Of a stretch of DNA of 9,616 nt, positions 1-6,536 are shown in pieces (position 1 is the stretch's first letter; each line of letters starts with the position of its first letter). Source of the DNA: Patescibacteria group bacterium (GTDB lineage: Bacteria > Patescibacteriota > Patescibacteriia > WFTA01 > S139-112); the NCBI GenBank assembly GCA_015485715.1, contig WFTA01000073.1, positions 1 to 9,616 of the forward strand, in the 5' to 3' direction. A program made the position numbers and the translations under genes. Below the pieces are notes generated by a model. The model was not told the origin of the DNA, searched no databases, and was given only the letters and a program-made list of their open reading frames with translations.

Positions 1-17
1 ATTATACACCCTATGGT

Positions 18-53
18 TTTATAACACAGATTTACCTCAAAAAGTGGAGCTGG
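18..53 (+). repeat. Left copy of a 36-bp perfect inverted repeat bracketing the efflux genes
   Basis: The 36 bases here (TTTATAACAC ... GTGGAGCTGG) are the exact reverse complement of 5319-5354. Weaker similarity (11 of 16) continues leftwards to the window edge, so the repeat is probably longer and extends outside the window. Confidence 0.9.
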
Positions 54-69
54 GTGGGGCTGGATTAGG

Positions 70-92
70 TATTAAAAATTGTTTATAAAATT
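70..92 (+). repeat. Second inverted-repeat block, left copy (23 bp)
   Basis: The 23 bases beginning TATTAAAAATTGTTTATAAA are the exact reverse complement of 5277-5299. They keep the same order relative to the 36-bp block as the right copy does, so both blocks belong to one inverted region with a divergent spacer (54-69). Confidence 0.8.
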
Positions 93-135
93 TGAAATTA
101 TAAAATTAAAAATTTTTATGTTATTTCCTTATTGG

Positions 136-1794
136 ATGAAAAGAAAAATATTTTATATACCTACCCTGATTGTTATAGCAGTTTTGGGTGTGTTTTTGAT
201 TTCACAGGGAGACAGCAAGCAAGTTGCAGGTGAGAAAAAAGTTTTATCCAAGACCAGTACATTATTTGAGGTTGTAGAAGTTAAAAAGGGGAATATAGAA
301 GCTGTCCAAAAAGTATCTGGCAGGATAAAAGCAGACAGAAAGTCTGTTTTAAGGTCTGAAGTGTCAGGCAGAGTGGTATATGTTGAAAAAGATAAAAGCA
401 GAGAAATTAAAAAGGGTGAAATACTTATTCAGATTGCCAATGAGTCAATAGATCTGGAATTAAGATCTGCCCAAGATGCCCTTACTCTTGCAAGGCAGGA
501 TTTAGAAAATACTAAAATATCAAACCAGAATAGGATAAAGAATGCAGAATTTCAAAAAAAGCAGGCAGAAGATGCGTATTATGATGCTGTAAAAAACAAA
601 GAGAATATAGAGCTTCAGAGAGATGCAGCTCTGAAGAGTATAAGGGATTTGGCAGAGATAGAGTATAATCTTTCCTACAAAGCTGTGGAAGAGGTACTCA
701 GGTTCTGGGGATCTGATACTTTTGACAGATTTATACTTGATGATATTCCCAACAGCAACCGTATGCTTTTAGATGAGATAAAAAATATTTTTGCAGATTT
801 AAAGTATAGATTTTTAGAATTGCCCTTATCTAGAGATATAAAATATGCTGACGATTTGAATGAGATAGAAGACATTGCCTTTGATGTTAAGTATCTAAAT
901 GACAAAATAGGCACATTTTTAAATTATACTATTACAGATCCTTACAGTTACACTCAACAAGTGCAGGGAGAGTATGTACTTAAAAACAGTCAGTTTGCAC
1001 AGAGCCTATCTGCCCGTTTGTCTTCCCTGCAAAATATCCAGAGCAAGATGCGTGATATTGAATTGCAGTATAAGTCTTTGCTTGACAGTGCTTCCAGCAG
1101 GTTATCACAAGCTGAGACATCTCTCAAGCTTGCAGAAAACAATCTGCAGATTGCAAAAAAACAGGCTGAGGTAAATTTGCTTGCTGCCCAGAGCAGATTT
1201 AATCAGGCAGAGAGTAGATTTTCTCAGGCAAGTATCCAGAAGAGCAAGCTTTTTGTTCAAATGCCCTATACAGGATACATTACCAATGTATATGTGGATG
1301 TAGGGGATAATATAGGACTTGGTGCACCTCTTTTAGAGGTTGCAGACAGAAATACTTTGAAGATGACAGCCTCGCTTAGCCTCACATACAGAGACAGTTT
1401 GTATGAAGGAAAAAAAGTAAGCATTGAGGAAGATGAGAGAGAGTATACCATATCCCAAATATCTGCTCTTAGCAGGGGTGATAGAGAAATAGGATTTGAG
1501 GTGTATATTGGATCAGACGACAGATATAGTATAGGGCAGGTCATAGTAGCAGATGTGCCTGTTGTTATTAAAGATGCATATATTCTCCCCTTATCCAGCG
1601 TGATAATAGACAGGGACGAAGTATATGTATGGGTAGTAAAGGACGGCATAGTAAAAAGGCAAAATGTTGTAATACAGGAAATATTGCAGGATAAAGTAAT
1701 AATCTCATCAGGACTTGAGGAAGGCGACTATGTCATAAAGTTCCCTACAGATGATTTGAGAGAAGGAAAGAAAGTGGAGATAAAGGAACAATAA
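136..1794 (+). CDS. HlyD/AcrA-type membrane-fusion (periplasmic adaptor) protein of an RND efflux system
   Basis: Adaptor subunit that would link the RND permease encoded downstream to the extracytoplasmic side. From the ATG at 136 it is 552 aa. A short basic start (MKRK) precedes one membrane anchor at about residues 5-24. The first lipoyl half lies at about 50-100 (VSGRI, SEVSGRVVYV, IKKGEILIQI). Long Gln/Ala/Lys-rich coiled-coil arms lie at about 105-190 and 300-370, separated by a helical insert of roughly 100 residues. The second lipoyl half is at 374-404 (MPYTGYITNVYVDVGD), followed by beta-barrel and membrane-proximal domains. The arrangement is textbook HlyD/AcrA, but the protein is longer than the usual 350-400 aa because of the insert. 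Start is uncertain: ATG 118 adds six residues (MLFPYW), TTG 79 lies inside a repeat, and none has a clear Shine-Dalgarno. TATAAA boxes at 84-89 and 99-104 are possible -10 elements without good -35 partners. The substrate cannot be inferred. Confidence 0.9.
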   Translation: MKRKIFYIPTLIVIAVLGVFLISQGDSKQVAGEKKVLSKTSTLFEVVEVKKGNIEAVQKVSGRIKADRKSVLRSEVSGRVVYVEKDKSREIKKGEILIQIANESIDLELRSAQDALTLARQDLENTKISNQNRIKNAEFQKKQAEDAYYDAVKNKENIELQRDAALKSIRDLAEIEYNLSYKAVEEVLRFWGSDTFDRFILDDIPNSNRMLLDEIKNIFADLKYRFLELPLSRDIKYADDLNEIEDIAFDVKYLNDKIGTFLNYTITDPYSYTQQVQGEYVLKNSQFAQSLSARLSSLQNIQSKMRDIELQYKSLLDSASSRLSQAETSLKLAENNLQIAKKQAEVNLLAAQSRFNQAESRFSQASIQKSKLFVQMPYTGYITNVYVDVGDNIGLGAPLLEVADRNTLKMTASLSLTYRDSLYEGKKVSIEEDEREYTISQISALSRGDREIGFEVYIGSDDRYSIGQVIVADVPVVIKDAYILPLSSVIIDRDEVYVWVVKDGIVKRQNVVIQEILQDKVIISSGLEEGDYVIKFPTDDLREGKKVEIKEQ

Positions 1795-1892
1795 ATTTAA
1801 TTTTCCAATTTTCAAACATTTAAGGCTAAGCTGTGATTTTGGTCTTATAAATATAAGGTTTAAAACTATTGGTAATTGAGAAATTGGGATTT

Positions 1893-1942
1893 GATTGAAA
1901 ATTTTACCCCGTCGTATGACTGGGGTTGGATAATTGAAAATT
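1893..1942 (+). repeat. REP-like hairpin element, single-hairpin form
   Basis: The core stem is ACCCCGTC (1906-1913), loop GTAT (1914-1917), then GAC-T-GGGGT (1918-1926) with one bulged T. ATTGAAAATT flanks it on both sides (1894-1903, 1933-1942). The 19-bp left flank 1893-1911 recurs exactly at 5419-5437, and the right flank GGGGTTG...AATTGAAAATT recurs after 5493. No U-tract follows the stem, so it is not a classical terminator. Confidence 0.75.
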
Positions 1943-2137
1943 TGAAAATTATTGTTGGTTATTGGGAAATTGATTAGAGTAATTAGTGCAATTAGAAATT
2001 AGGAATTTGTTTAATGGGTTATTGTTTAGGGTTTTGGATTTAGATTTTCGTATTTAGGGTTTGTACATCAATAGTGTAGAGATTAATTAATATTAGTAGG
2101 TGTGTTTGATCAGTATCTAAAAAATAAGATAGAAAAA

Positions 2138-2143
2138 GAGAGG
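2138..2143 (+). promoter_or_regulatory. Shine-Dalgarno GAGAGG deciding the RND start
   Basis: GAGAGG stands 6 nt before ATG 2150 and is the only well-placed purine-rich ribosome-binding sequence near either candidate start. It would lie inside the coding sequence if GTG 2102 were used, so it could be a chance result of codons for a Lys/Glu/Arg-rich peptide. Confidence 0.5.
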
Positions 2144-2149
2144 AAAAGC

Positions 2150-5100
2150 ATGTTTGGATTTTTTCTCAGAAATTGGAGGATAGTGTATATACTCACTATT
2201 GGTATTTTTTTGTTGGGTATGTTTTCTGGGTTAAATTTACCCAGAGAGGCAAATCCAGAGGTAAAAGTGCCTATTGCCATTGTATCAACTGTCTGGCCGG
2301 GGGCAGATCCTGAGAGTATAGAGTCGCAGGTTACAGATGTTTTGGAAGATAAAATATTAAATCTTTCTGATTTAAAAAGAGTCTCTTCTACTTCATATCC
2401 AAATATTTCTTTGATTGTAGTTGAATTTTTGGCTGAAGCAGATATAGATTCTTCTATTAGAAAATTAAGAGATAAAGTAAGTCAAGCCGAAGCATTACTT
2501 CCTGATACAGCAGATAATCCTGAGGTGATAGAGATAGATCTTAATAATATTCCTGTAATTACTTTTTCTCTAGTATCAAATACAGATGATGAAAATAAAC
2601 TTAAAGTAGTATCAGATGAAATTGCCAGCAGATTAGAGTCTATAAATGGCGTCTCCAGAATAGAGGTAATAGGAAGCAGAGATGACGAGATAAGAGTAAA
2701 TCTTGATGCCCATAAAATGAGTATATACAGCATTCCTCTTAATAGTGTGATTGCTTCTTTAAAGCAGCTTGATATAGATGTGCCAGTGGGCAGTTTTAAA
2801 ATAGACGGGTATAAGTATAATGCTAAGTTAGTATCAGATATAGACGGTTTGTCAGATATAGAGAATTTGGAAATAAGGTCAAGTGATGGAAAAAGATATT
2901 ATCTGTATGAGATAGGTAGTGTAGAAAAAGCCAAGGAGGATATAGAAACTATATCCAAGGCAGGGTTTAAAGATAAAAAAGCCAGACTTGCTGTATCTGT
3001 GCAGGTCTATAAAGAGTCGGAGGGAAATATACTTTATATTGCCGATGAGGCAAAGAAGATTATAGAAGATATGAAAAAAACAGAGGAGATACCTCAAGAT
3101 ATAGATGTTATAGTCGCCAATGATAACTCTGTATTTGTCAGAGAAGATTTTGATACTTTAACTAAAAGTGGTATACAAACTTTGATTTTGATAGCCATAG
3201 TGGTAGCTCTGGTTTTAAATTTGAGAATGACCTTAATAGCTGTTTTATCTATACCTTTGGTGTACCTGTCTGCGTTTATCTGGCTTGATATATTTGACGA
3301 GACTCTAAATTCTCTCACATTGTTTTCTCTTATTTTATCTCTTGGTCTTTTAATAGACACAGCTATTGTGGTTATGGAGGGTATAACTGACGGTTTAAAG
3401 AGAGGACTTTCTTCCTATGATGCTGCTCTTGCGGCTATTGCTTTGTATAAATCACCTGTAACTTCCGGAGTTTTGACAACCATAGCTGCTTTTGTACCTA
3501 TGTTTTTGGTAAAAGGTGTAGTGGGCGAGTTTATGAAAGTTCTACCCACTACTATATCTATAGTTCTTTTATCATCACTGGTGATAGGTCTTGTTTTTAT
3601 CCCAGTATATGCATACAGAACTTTTAGAAAAACATCTAATCTAAGAAAAAAGGGATTGTTTCAAACGGTCTTTATGGTAAAGTTTGCCAAAGGGTATTAT
3701 AGGTTTTTACAAAATGTTTTGAATAAAACAGGGTTTAGAAGAACAGTGATGGTATCTGTAATGATACTTTTTTCAATATCTATATTTTTAGTATTTGGAG
3801 GAGTGATAAAAACCAGTTTGTTTCCTGACTTTGACGCTGATTATTTTTTAGTAAATCTTGAGATGCCTCCGGGGACAGAGCTTGAAAAAACTATTGAGAA
3901 AACAGAAGAAGTAGAGAGATATATTCAGGAGATACCAGAGTTGAAAAACTATATAGTAAATATAGGTACCAATGTCGGATTGGCTCAGACTGATTCCAGA
4001 AATGTGGGTAGAAAAAGCGAAAATTTTGCTGTATTTACTGTCAATTTAAAGGAAAAATCCTTAAGAGACAGAAAAAGTTATATAATAGCTGATGAATTAA
4101 GATCCAAGCTTTCACAGATTGGAGTTGCAAGAGTAGAGGTGGTAGAGCTTGAGGGTGGTCCGCCTACAGGCGCCCCTATAGATGTCAGAGTAGAAGGAAA
4201 AGATTTGGATATTTTGGAGAATATTGCTTTGACTATAAAGGAAAAAATATCAGATATAGAAGGTGTTGAAGATATCAATATATCTGCGAGAAGGGTTCCG
4301 CCGCAGATATCTTTCCAGATTAACAAAGTGAAAACATCTTTTTACGGAGTTTCACCGGCAGATATTGTGCAGTATATGCAAAGTGCGCTTCTGGGTCTTA
4401 AGGTTGTAAATATCAAAAAAAGTGTATTAGGCAGTGACACAGACTTGGTCGTTTATTTTGAAAACAATTTTAAACAAAATATAGATGATTTACTTAATAT
4501 TAAAGTGCCAACAAGTAAAGGATATATATCTTTGTCTGAACTGGTAGAGATTTCTTTGGTAGAAGACGCCTCTGCTATATTTCATATAGACGGCGAGAGG
4601 GTTGTATCTGTTACTGCCAGAAATGAAGGAAGGAGTGTGCCTGAGATAAAAAAGGATATAGACAAAGCCATTGAGGACATAAAAGTTCCATCCGGATACA
4701 AGATATATCAAAGCGGAGAGTTTGAGGAACAGAATAAGGCATTTTTTGATCTTTATAAGTCTATGGTAGTGGCAGTGATTCTTATCTTTTTGATTATGGT
4801 TTTGCAGTTTAATTCTTTCAAACAGCCTTTTATAATTCTGATATCCATACCACTTGGATTTATAGGTGTTGTGATAGGACTCTTGATACTTGGTATTGAT
4901 CTTAACTTTCCTGCATTTTTGGGGATTGTGTCTCTCTCAGGTATAGTGGTAAATGATGCTATTATTTTAATTGACAGGATAAATGAAAATATTAGAGAAC
5001 GCGGACTTAGAATAAAAGAGGCGATATTTGATGCTGGAAGGTCCAGACTGGAGCCTGTTATAATGACAACAATAACTACTGTTTTGGGTGTAATTCCGTT

Positions 5101-5224
5101 GGCGTTTGCCAATGAATTTTGGCTTGGACTTTCTATAGCAATTGCTTTTGGTCTGTCTTTTGCAAGTTTCCTTACTCTCGTCTTCATCCCTATGCTTTAT
5201 ATGATGTGGAACAAAGAGAGCTGA
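2150..5224 (+). CDS. RND-family efflux transporter permease subunit
   Basis: Inner-membrane proton-driven pump of the resistance-nodulation-division superfamily, partner of the upstream adaptor. From ATG 2150 it is 1024 aa, close to the usual 1020-1050. It has the duplicated RND plan: TM1, large extracytoplasmic loop (opening with PREANPEVKVP and WPGADPESIE), TM2-6, TM7, second large loop, TM8-12. TM4 reads GLLIDTAIVVMEG and TM10 reads LSGIVVNDAIILID. Numbered from ATG 2150, TM4 has D403-T404 where AcrB has D407-D408, and TM10 has N935-D936 where AcrB has K940-N941, so the relay differs from AcrB. TM11 carries SRLEPVIMTT and the protein ends in a hydrophobic helix plus MMWNKES. ATG 2150 is preferred because GAGAGG lies 6 nt upstream. 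GTG 2102 would add 16 charged residues (KNKIEKERKS) but its only SD-like sequence is 1 nt away; since related pumps may carry such an extension, 2102 remains possible. No outer-membrane factor is encoded nearby. Substrate unknown. Confidence 0.95.
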   Translation: MFGFFLRNWRIVYILTIGIFLLGMFSGLNLPREANPEVKVPIAIVSTVWPGADPESIESQVTDVLEDKILNLSDLKRVSSTSYPNISLIVVEFLAEADIDSSIRKLRDKVSQAEALLPDTADNPEVIEIDLNNIPVITFSLVSNTDDENKLKVVSDEIASRLESINGVSRIEVIGSRDDEIRVNLDAHKMSIYSIPLNSVIASLKQLDIDVPVGSFKIDGYKYNAKLVSDIDGLSDIENLEIRSSDGKRYYLYEIGSVEKAKEDIETISKAGFKDKKARLAVSVQVYKESEGNILYIADEAKKIIEDMKKTEEIPQDIDVIVANDNSVFVREDFDTLTKSGIQTLILIAIVVALVLNLRMTLIAVLSIPLVYLSAFIWLDIFDETLNSLTLFSLILSLGLLIDTAIVVMEGITDGLKRGLSSYDAALAAIALYKSPVTSGVLTTIAAFVPMFLVKGVVGEFMKVLPTTISIVLLSSLVIGLVFIPVYAYRTFRKTSNLRKKGLFQTVFMVKFAKGYYRFLQNVLNKTGFRRTVMVSVMILFSISIFLVFGGVIKTSLFPDFDADYFLVNLEMPPGTELEKTIEKTEEVERYIQEIPELKNYIVNIGTNVGLAQTDSRNVGRKSENFAVFTVNLKEKSLRDRKSYIIADELRSKLSQIGVARVEVVELEGGPPTGAPIDVRVEGKDLDILENIALTIKEKISDIEGVEDINISARRVPPQISFQINKVKTSFYGVSPADIVQYMQSALLGLKVVNIKKSVLGSDTDLVVYFENNFKQNIDDLLNIKVPTSKGYISLSELVEISLVEDASAIFHIDGERVVSVTARNEGRSVPEIKKDIDKAIEDIKVPSGYKIYQSGEFEEQNKAFFDLYKSMVVAVILIFLIMVLQFNSFKQPFIILISIPLGFIGVVIGLLILGIDLNFPAFLGIVSLSGIVVNDAIILIDRINENIRERGLRIKEAIFDAGRSRLEPVIMTTITTVLGVIPLAFANEFWLGLSIAIAFGLSFASFLTLVFIPMLYMMWNKES

Positions 5225-5276
5225 TAATCCTAAATCCCAAAAACAACCAACAATAATTTTGTAATTTTTAATTTTT

Positions 5277-5299
5277 AATTTTATAAACAATTTTTAATA
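5277..5299 (-). repeat. Second inverted-repeat block, right copy (23 bp)
   Basis: Exact reverse complement of 70-92. It is separated from the 36-bp block by an AT-rich spacer (5300-5318) that does not match the left spacer. Confidence 0.8.
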
Positions 5300-5318
5300 T
5301 CTAATTTTTAAATTTTTT

Positions 5319-5419
5319 CCAGCTCCACTTTTTGAGGTAAATCTGTGTTATAAAGCCAATGGGTATGTAATTTGATTTAAAGCAACATATCTGCAAATGA
5401 TATTGAAAAGTGGGGCTGG
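5319..5419 (-). repeat. Approx. 101-bp MITE-like element with imperfect terminal inverted repeats; holds right copy of the 36-bp repeat
   Basis: 5319-5354 is the exact reverse complement of 18-53. The ends CCAGCTCCACTTTT (5319-5332) and AAAAGTGGGGCTGG (5406-5419) are inverted relative to each other at 13 of 14 positions, so the segment looks like a short element with terminal inverted repeats. It abuts the ATTGAAAATT flank of the next hairpin element at 5420. It contains no coding capacity. The element boundaries are inferred from one copy plus the partial copy at the window start. Confidence 0.6.
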
Positions 5420-5512
5420 ATTGAAAATTTTACCCCGCCCGCCATGTCGCATGACGTGGTCGAATTTATCCCGTCGAATGACTGGGATGACTGGGGTTGT
5501 AAATTGAAAATT
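5419..5512 (+). repeat. REP-like hairpin element, compound two-hairpin form
   Basis: It has the same flanks as 1893-1942 (ATTGAAAATT at 5420-5429 and 5503-5512) and the same outer ACCCC (5432-5436) and GGGGT (5493-5497). Inside are two hairpins instead of one. One is CCATGTC-GCAT-GACGTGG (5442-5459). The other is ATCCCGTC-GAAT-GAC-T-GGGAT (5468-5488). Both have the core GTCGNATGAC. Confidence 0.75.
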
Positions 5513-5588
5513 AAATATGTATTTTTCTCTTTTTAAAACTTGAAAAATGTATTATGATTATATTGTAAAGAATTTTATCTATAAATAT

Positions 5589-6536
5589 ATGCGAATAATT
5601 GGCCATAAGAGGATTATTGAATATTTTAGCAGAGTTTTATCAAGACAAAAGTTGTCAAATGTTTACTTGTTTACAGGTCCTGATATGGTTGGGAAAACAA
5701 CCGTGGTAAACTGGATTATCAATCAAACAAACGACGAAGAAATCAATATAGAATCAGCACATTCTGATATATATACTATTAAGCTGACAGATGATAGAAA
5801 AGAAATAGGTATAGATTTGATAAGAGATATGAGATTAAATATTTATCAAAGGCCTACCAGTTTCCCTTATAGATTTTTTGTTATATATAATGCAGATAAA
5901 GTATCAACAGCAGGATACAATGCTCTTTTAAAGACTTTAGAAGAGGCACCTCCTTATGCTGTAGTTTTTCTTCTTGCTAAAAATATTTCAGGTATTTTAG
6001 ATACTATTATTTCCAGATCACAAATAGTGCGTTTTTTCAAGGTAGATAAAGATGAGATACGTAAGTTTTTATCTGATTTTTATTCTGAAGTAGATCTTGA
6101 TTTGATTTCATCTTTATCGTTTGGTTTGCCGGGCAAGGCAGTGAGACTGGCTGGTGATAAGGAATATCTTTATCAGGAAGTAGAAAAAGTTAAAAAAGGT
6201 TTAGAGTTTTTTCAAATGTCAAGTTCTGAGAAGATTTTATTTATTGACAGATTTATTGCTCAAAATAAGAAAGATTTTAATACACTATATAAACAGACAA
6301 GTGATATGATAAATATATGGCATTTGATATTAAAGGATGTTTTATTGATTAAGATGGAAATGTCTGATAGAATAAATTATATAAAATTTAAAGATGATCT
6401 GTATAAAATAGCAGGTTTTATTGATAAGAATCGGCTGATTCGGGATATAAGGGGTCTGTACACTTTAAAGCAAAATATATCACAAAATTTAAATATTGGT
6501 TTGAATTTTCATAATTTTGTACTGCAGAATATATGA
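5589..6536 (+). CDS. holB: DNA polymerase III subunit delta' (clamp-loader AAA+ ATPase-like)
   Basis: Subunit of the replicative clamp loader, which opens the beta sliding clamp and places it on primed DNA. The protein is 315 aa from ATG 5589, whose product begins MRIIGHKRIIEYF, the usual opening of delta'/gamma proteins. ATG 5547 would add 14 aromatic and basic residues with no family match. The P-loop is GPDMVGKTT at residues 30-38. The Walker B/sensor region reads VIYNADKVSTAGYNALLKTLEEAPP (98-122); NAD in place of the DEAx of gamma/tau points to delta'. The SRC-like motif is ISRSQIVRF (SRS at 142-144). The four-cysteine zinc module usual after the P-loop in delta'/gamma proteins is missing, and the protein has no cysteine at all. 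The C-terminal half is a helical collar. The stop overlaps the next start as ATGA, so translation is probably coupled. A weak promoter-like TTGAAA (5540-5545) lies upstream without a convincing -10. Confidence 0.88.
   Translation: MRIIGHKRIIEYFSRVLSRQKLSNVYLFTGPDMVGKTTVVNWIINQTNDEEINIESAHSDIYTIKLTDDRKEIGIDLIRDMRLNIYQRPTSFPYRFFVIYNADKVSTAGYNALLKTLEEAPPYAVVFLLAKNISGILDTIISRSQIVRFFKVDKDEIRKFLSDFYSEVDLDLISSLSFGLPGKAVRLAGDKEYLYQEVEKVKKGLEFFQMSSSEKILFIDRFIAQNKKDFNTLYKQTSDMINIWHLILKDVLLIKMEMSDRINYIKFKDDLYKIAGFIDKNRLIRDIRGLYTLKQNISQNLNIGLNFHNFVLQNI

Larger units (their letters stand above)
1795..2149. other. Repeat-rich AT intergenic region between adaptor and pump genes
   Basis: No credible gene is present. 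The stretch contains an AT-only palindrome (1844-1857), the GC-rich hairpin at 1906-1926, and AT-rich words that recur elsewhere. AAAATTATTGTTGGTT (1945-1960) is inverted at 5245-5260. ATTGGGATTTGATT (1883-1896) is inverted at 9595-9608. ATTAGAGTAATTA (1973-1985) is inverted at 9508-9520. No convincing promoter or intrinsic terminator was found. A gap this long is unusual between adaptor and pump genes, which are normally co-transcribed. If the pump starts at GTG 2102 the gap shortens to 307 bases. Confidence 0.7.
5225..5588. other. Repeat-rich intergenic region between pump and holB
   Basis: No credible gene is present. In order it contains: an inverted copy of a word from the previous gap (5245-5260); AATTTTT-type heptamer runs (about 5262-5282); the inverted-repeat blocks 5277-5299 and 5319-5354; a partly matching reverse end at 5406-5419; a compound hairpin element (5432-5497); and an AT-rich leader into holB with only a weak promoter-like TTGAAA at 5540-5545. 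Confidence 0.7.

Noticed and set aside
79..135. TTG start at 79 for the adaptor
   Set aside because: It lies inside the 70-92 inverted repeat, has no Shine-Dalgarno, and adds a hydrophobic and basic stretch before the natural MKRK-plus-helix N-terminus at 136.
1906..1926. Intrinsic terminator for the adaptor gene
   Set aside because: The stem is GC-rich but is followed by TGGATAATTG rather than a T run, and a related copy occurs far downstream of a different gene within a repeat element.
1795..2101. Riboswitch or small RNA gene in the adaptor-pump gap
   Set aside because: Apart from the REP-like hairpin the sequence is low-complexity AT-rich repeat; no known riboswitch core or tRNA-like fold could be recognised by eye.
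4753..5187. Open frame of 144 codons on the minus strand opposite the pump C-terminus
   Set aside because: It lies wholly inside the well-supported RND gene, has low-complexity Ile/Ser/Lys content expected from the complement of membrane-helix codons, and matches no recognisable family. The same applies to the minus-strand frames at 1266-1649 and 8254-8502.
2102..5224. UGA recoding (Gracilibacteria/Absconditabacteria code)
   Set aside because: TGA terminates the pump and holB at family-typical lengths and no in-frame TGA occurs in the genes, so the standard code fits.
1893..5512. CRISPR-like repeat array
   Set aside because: The hairpin units occur only singly or in a nested pair, with no regular spacing, no spacers of constant length and no cas genes.
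5547..5588. Longer holB start at ATG 5547
   Set aside because: The extra 14 residues (YYDYIVKNFIYKY) have no counterpart in delta' proteins, whose N-terminus matches MRIIGHKRII at 5589.
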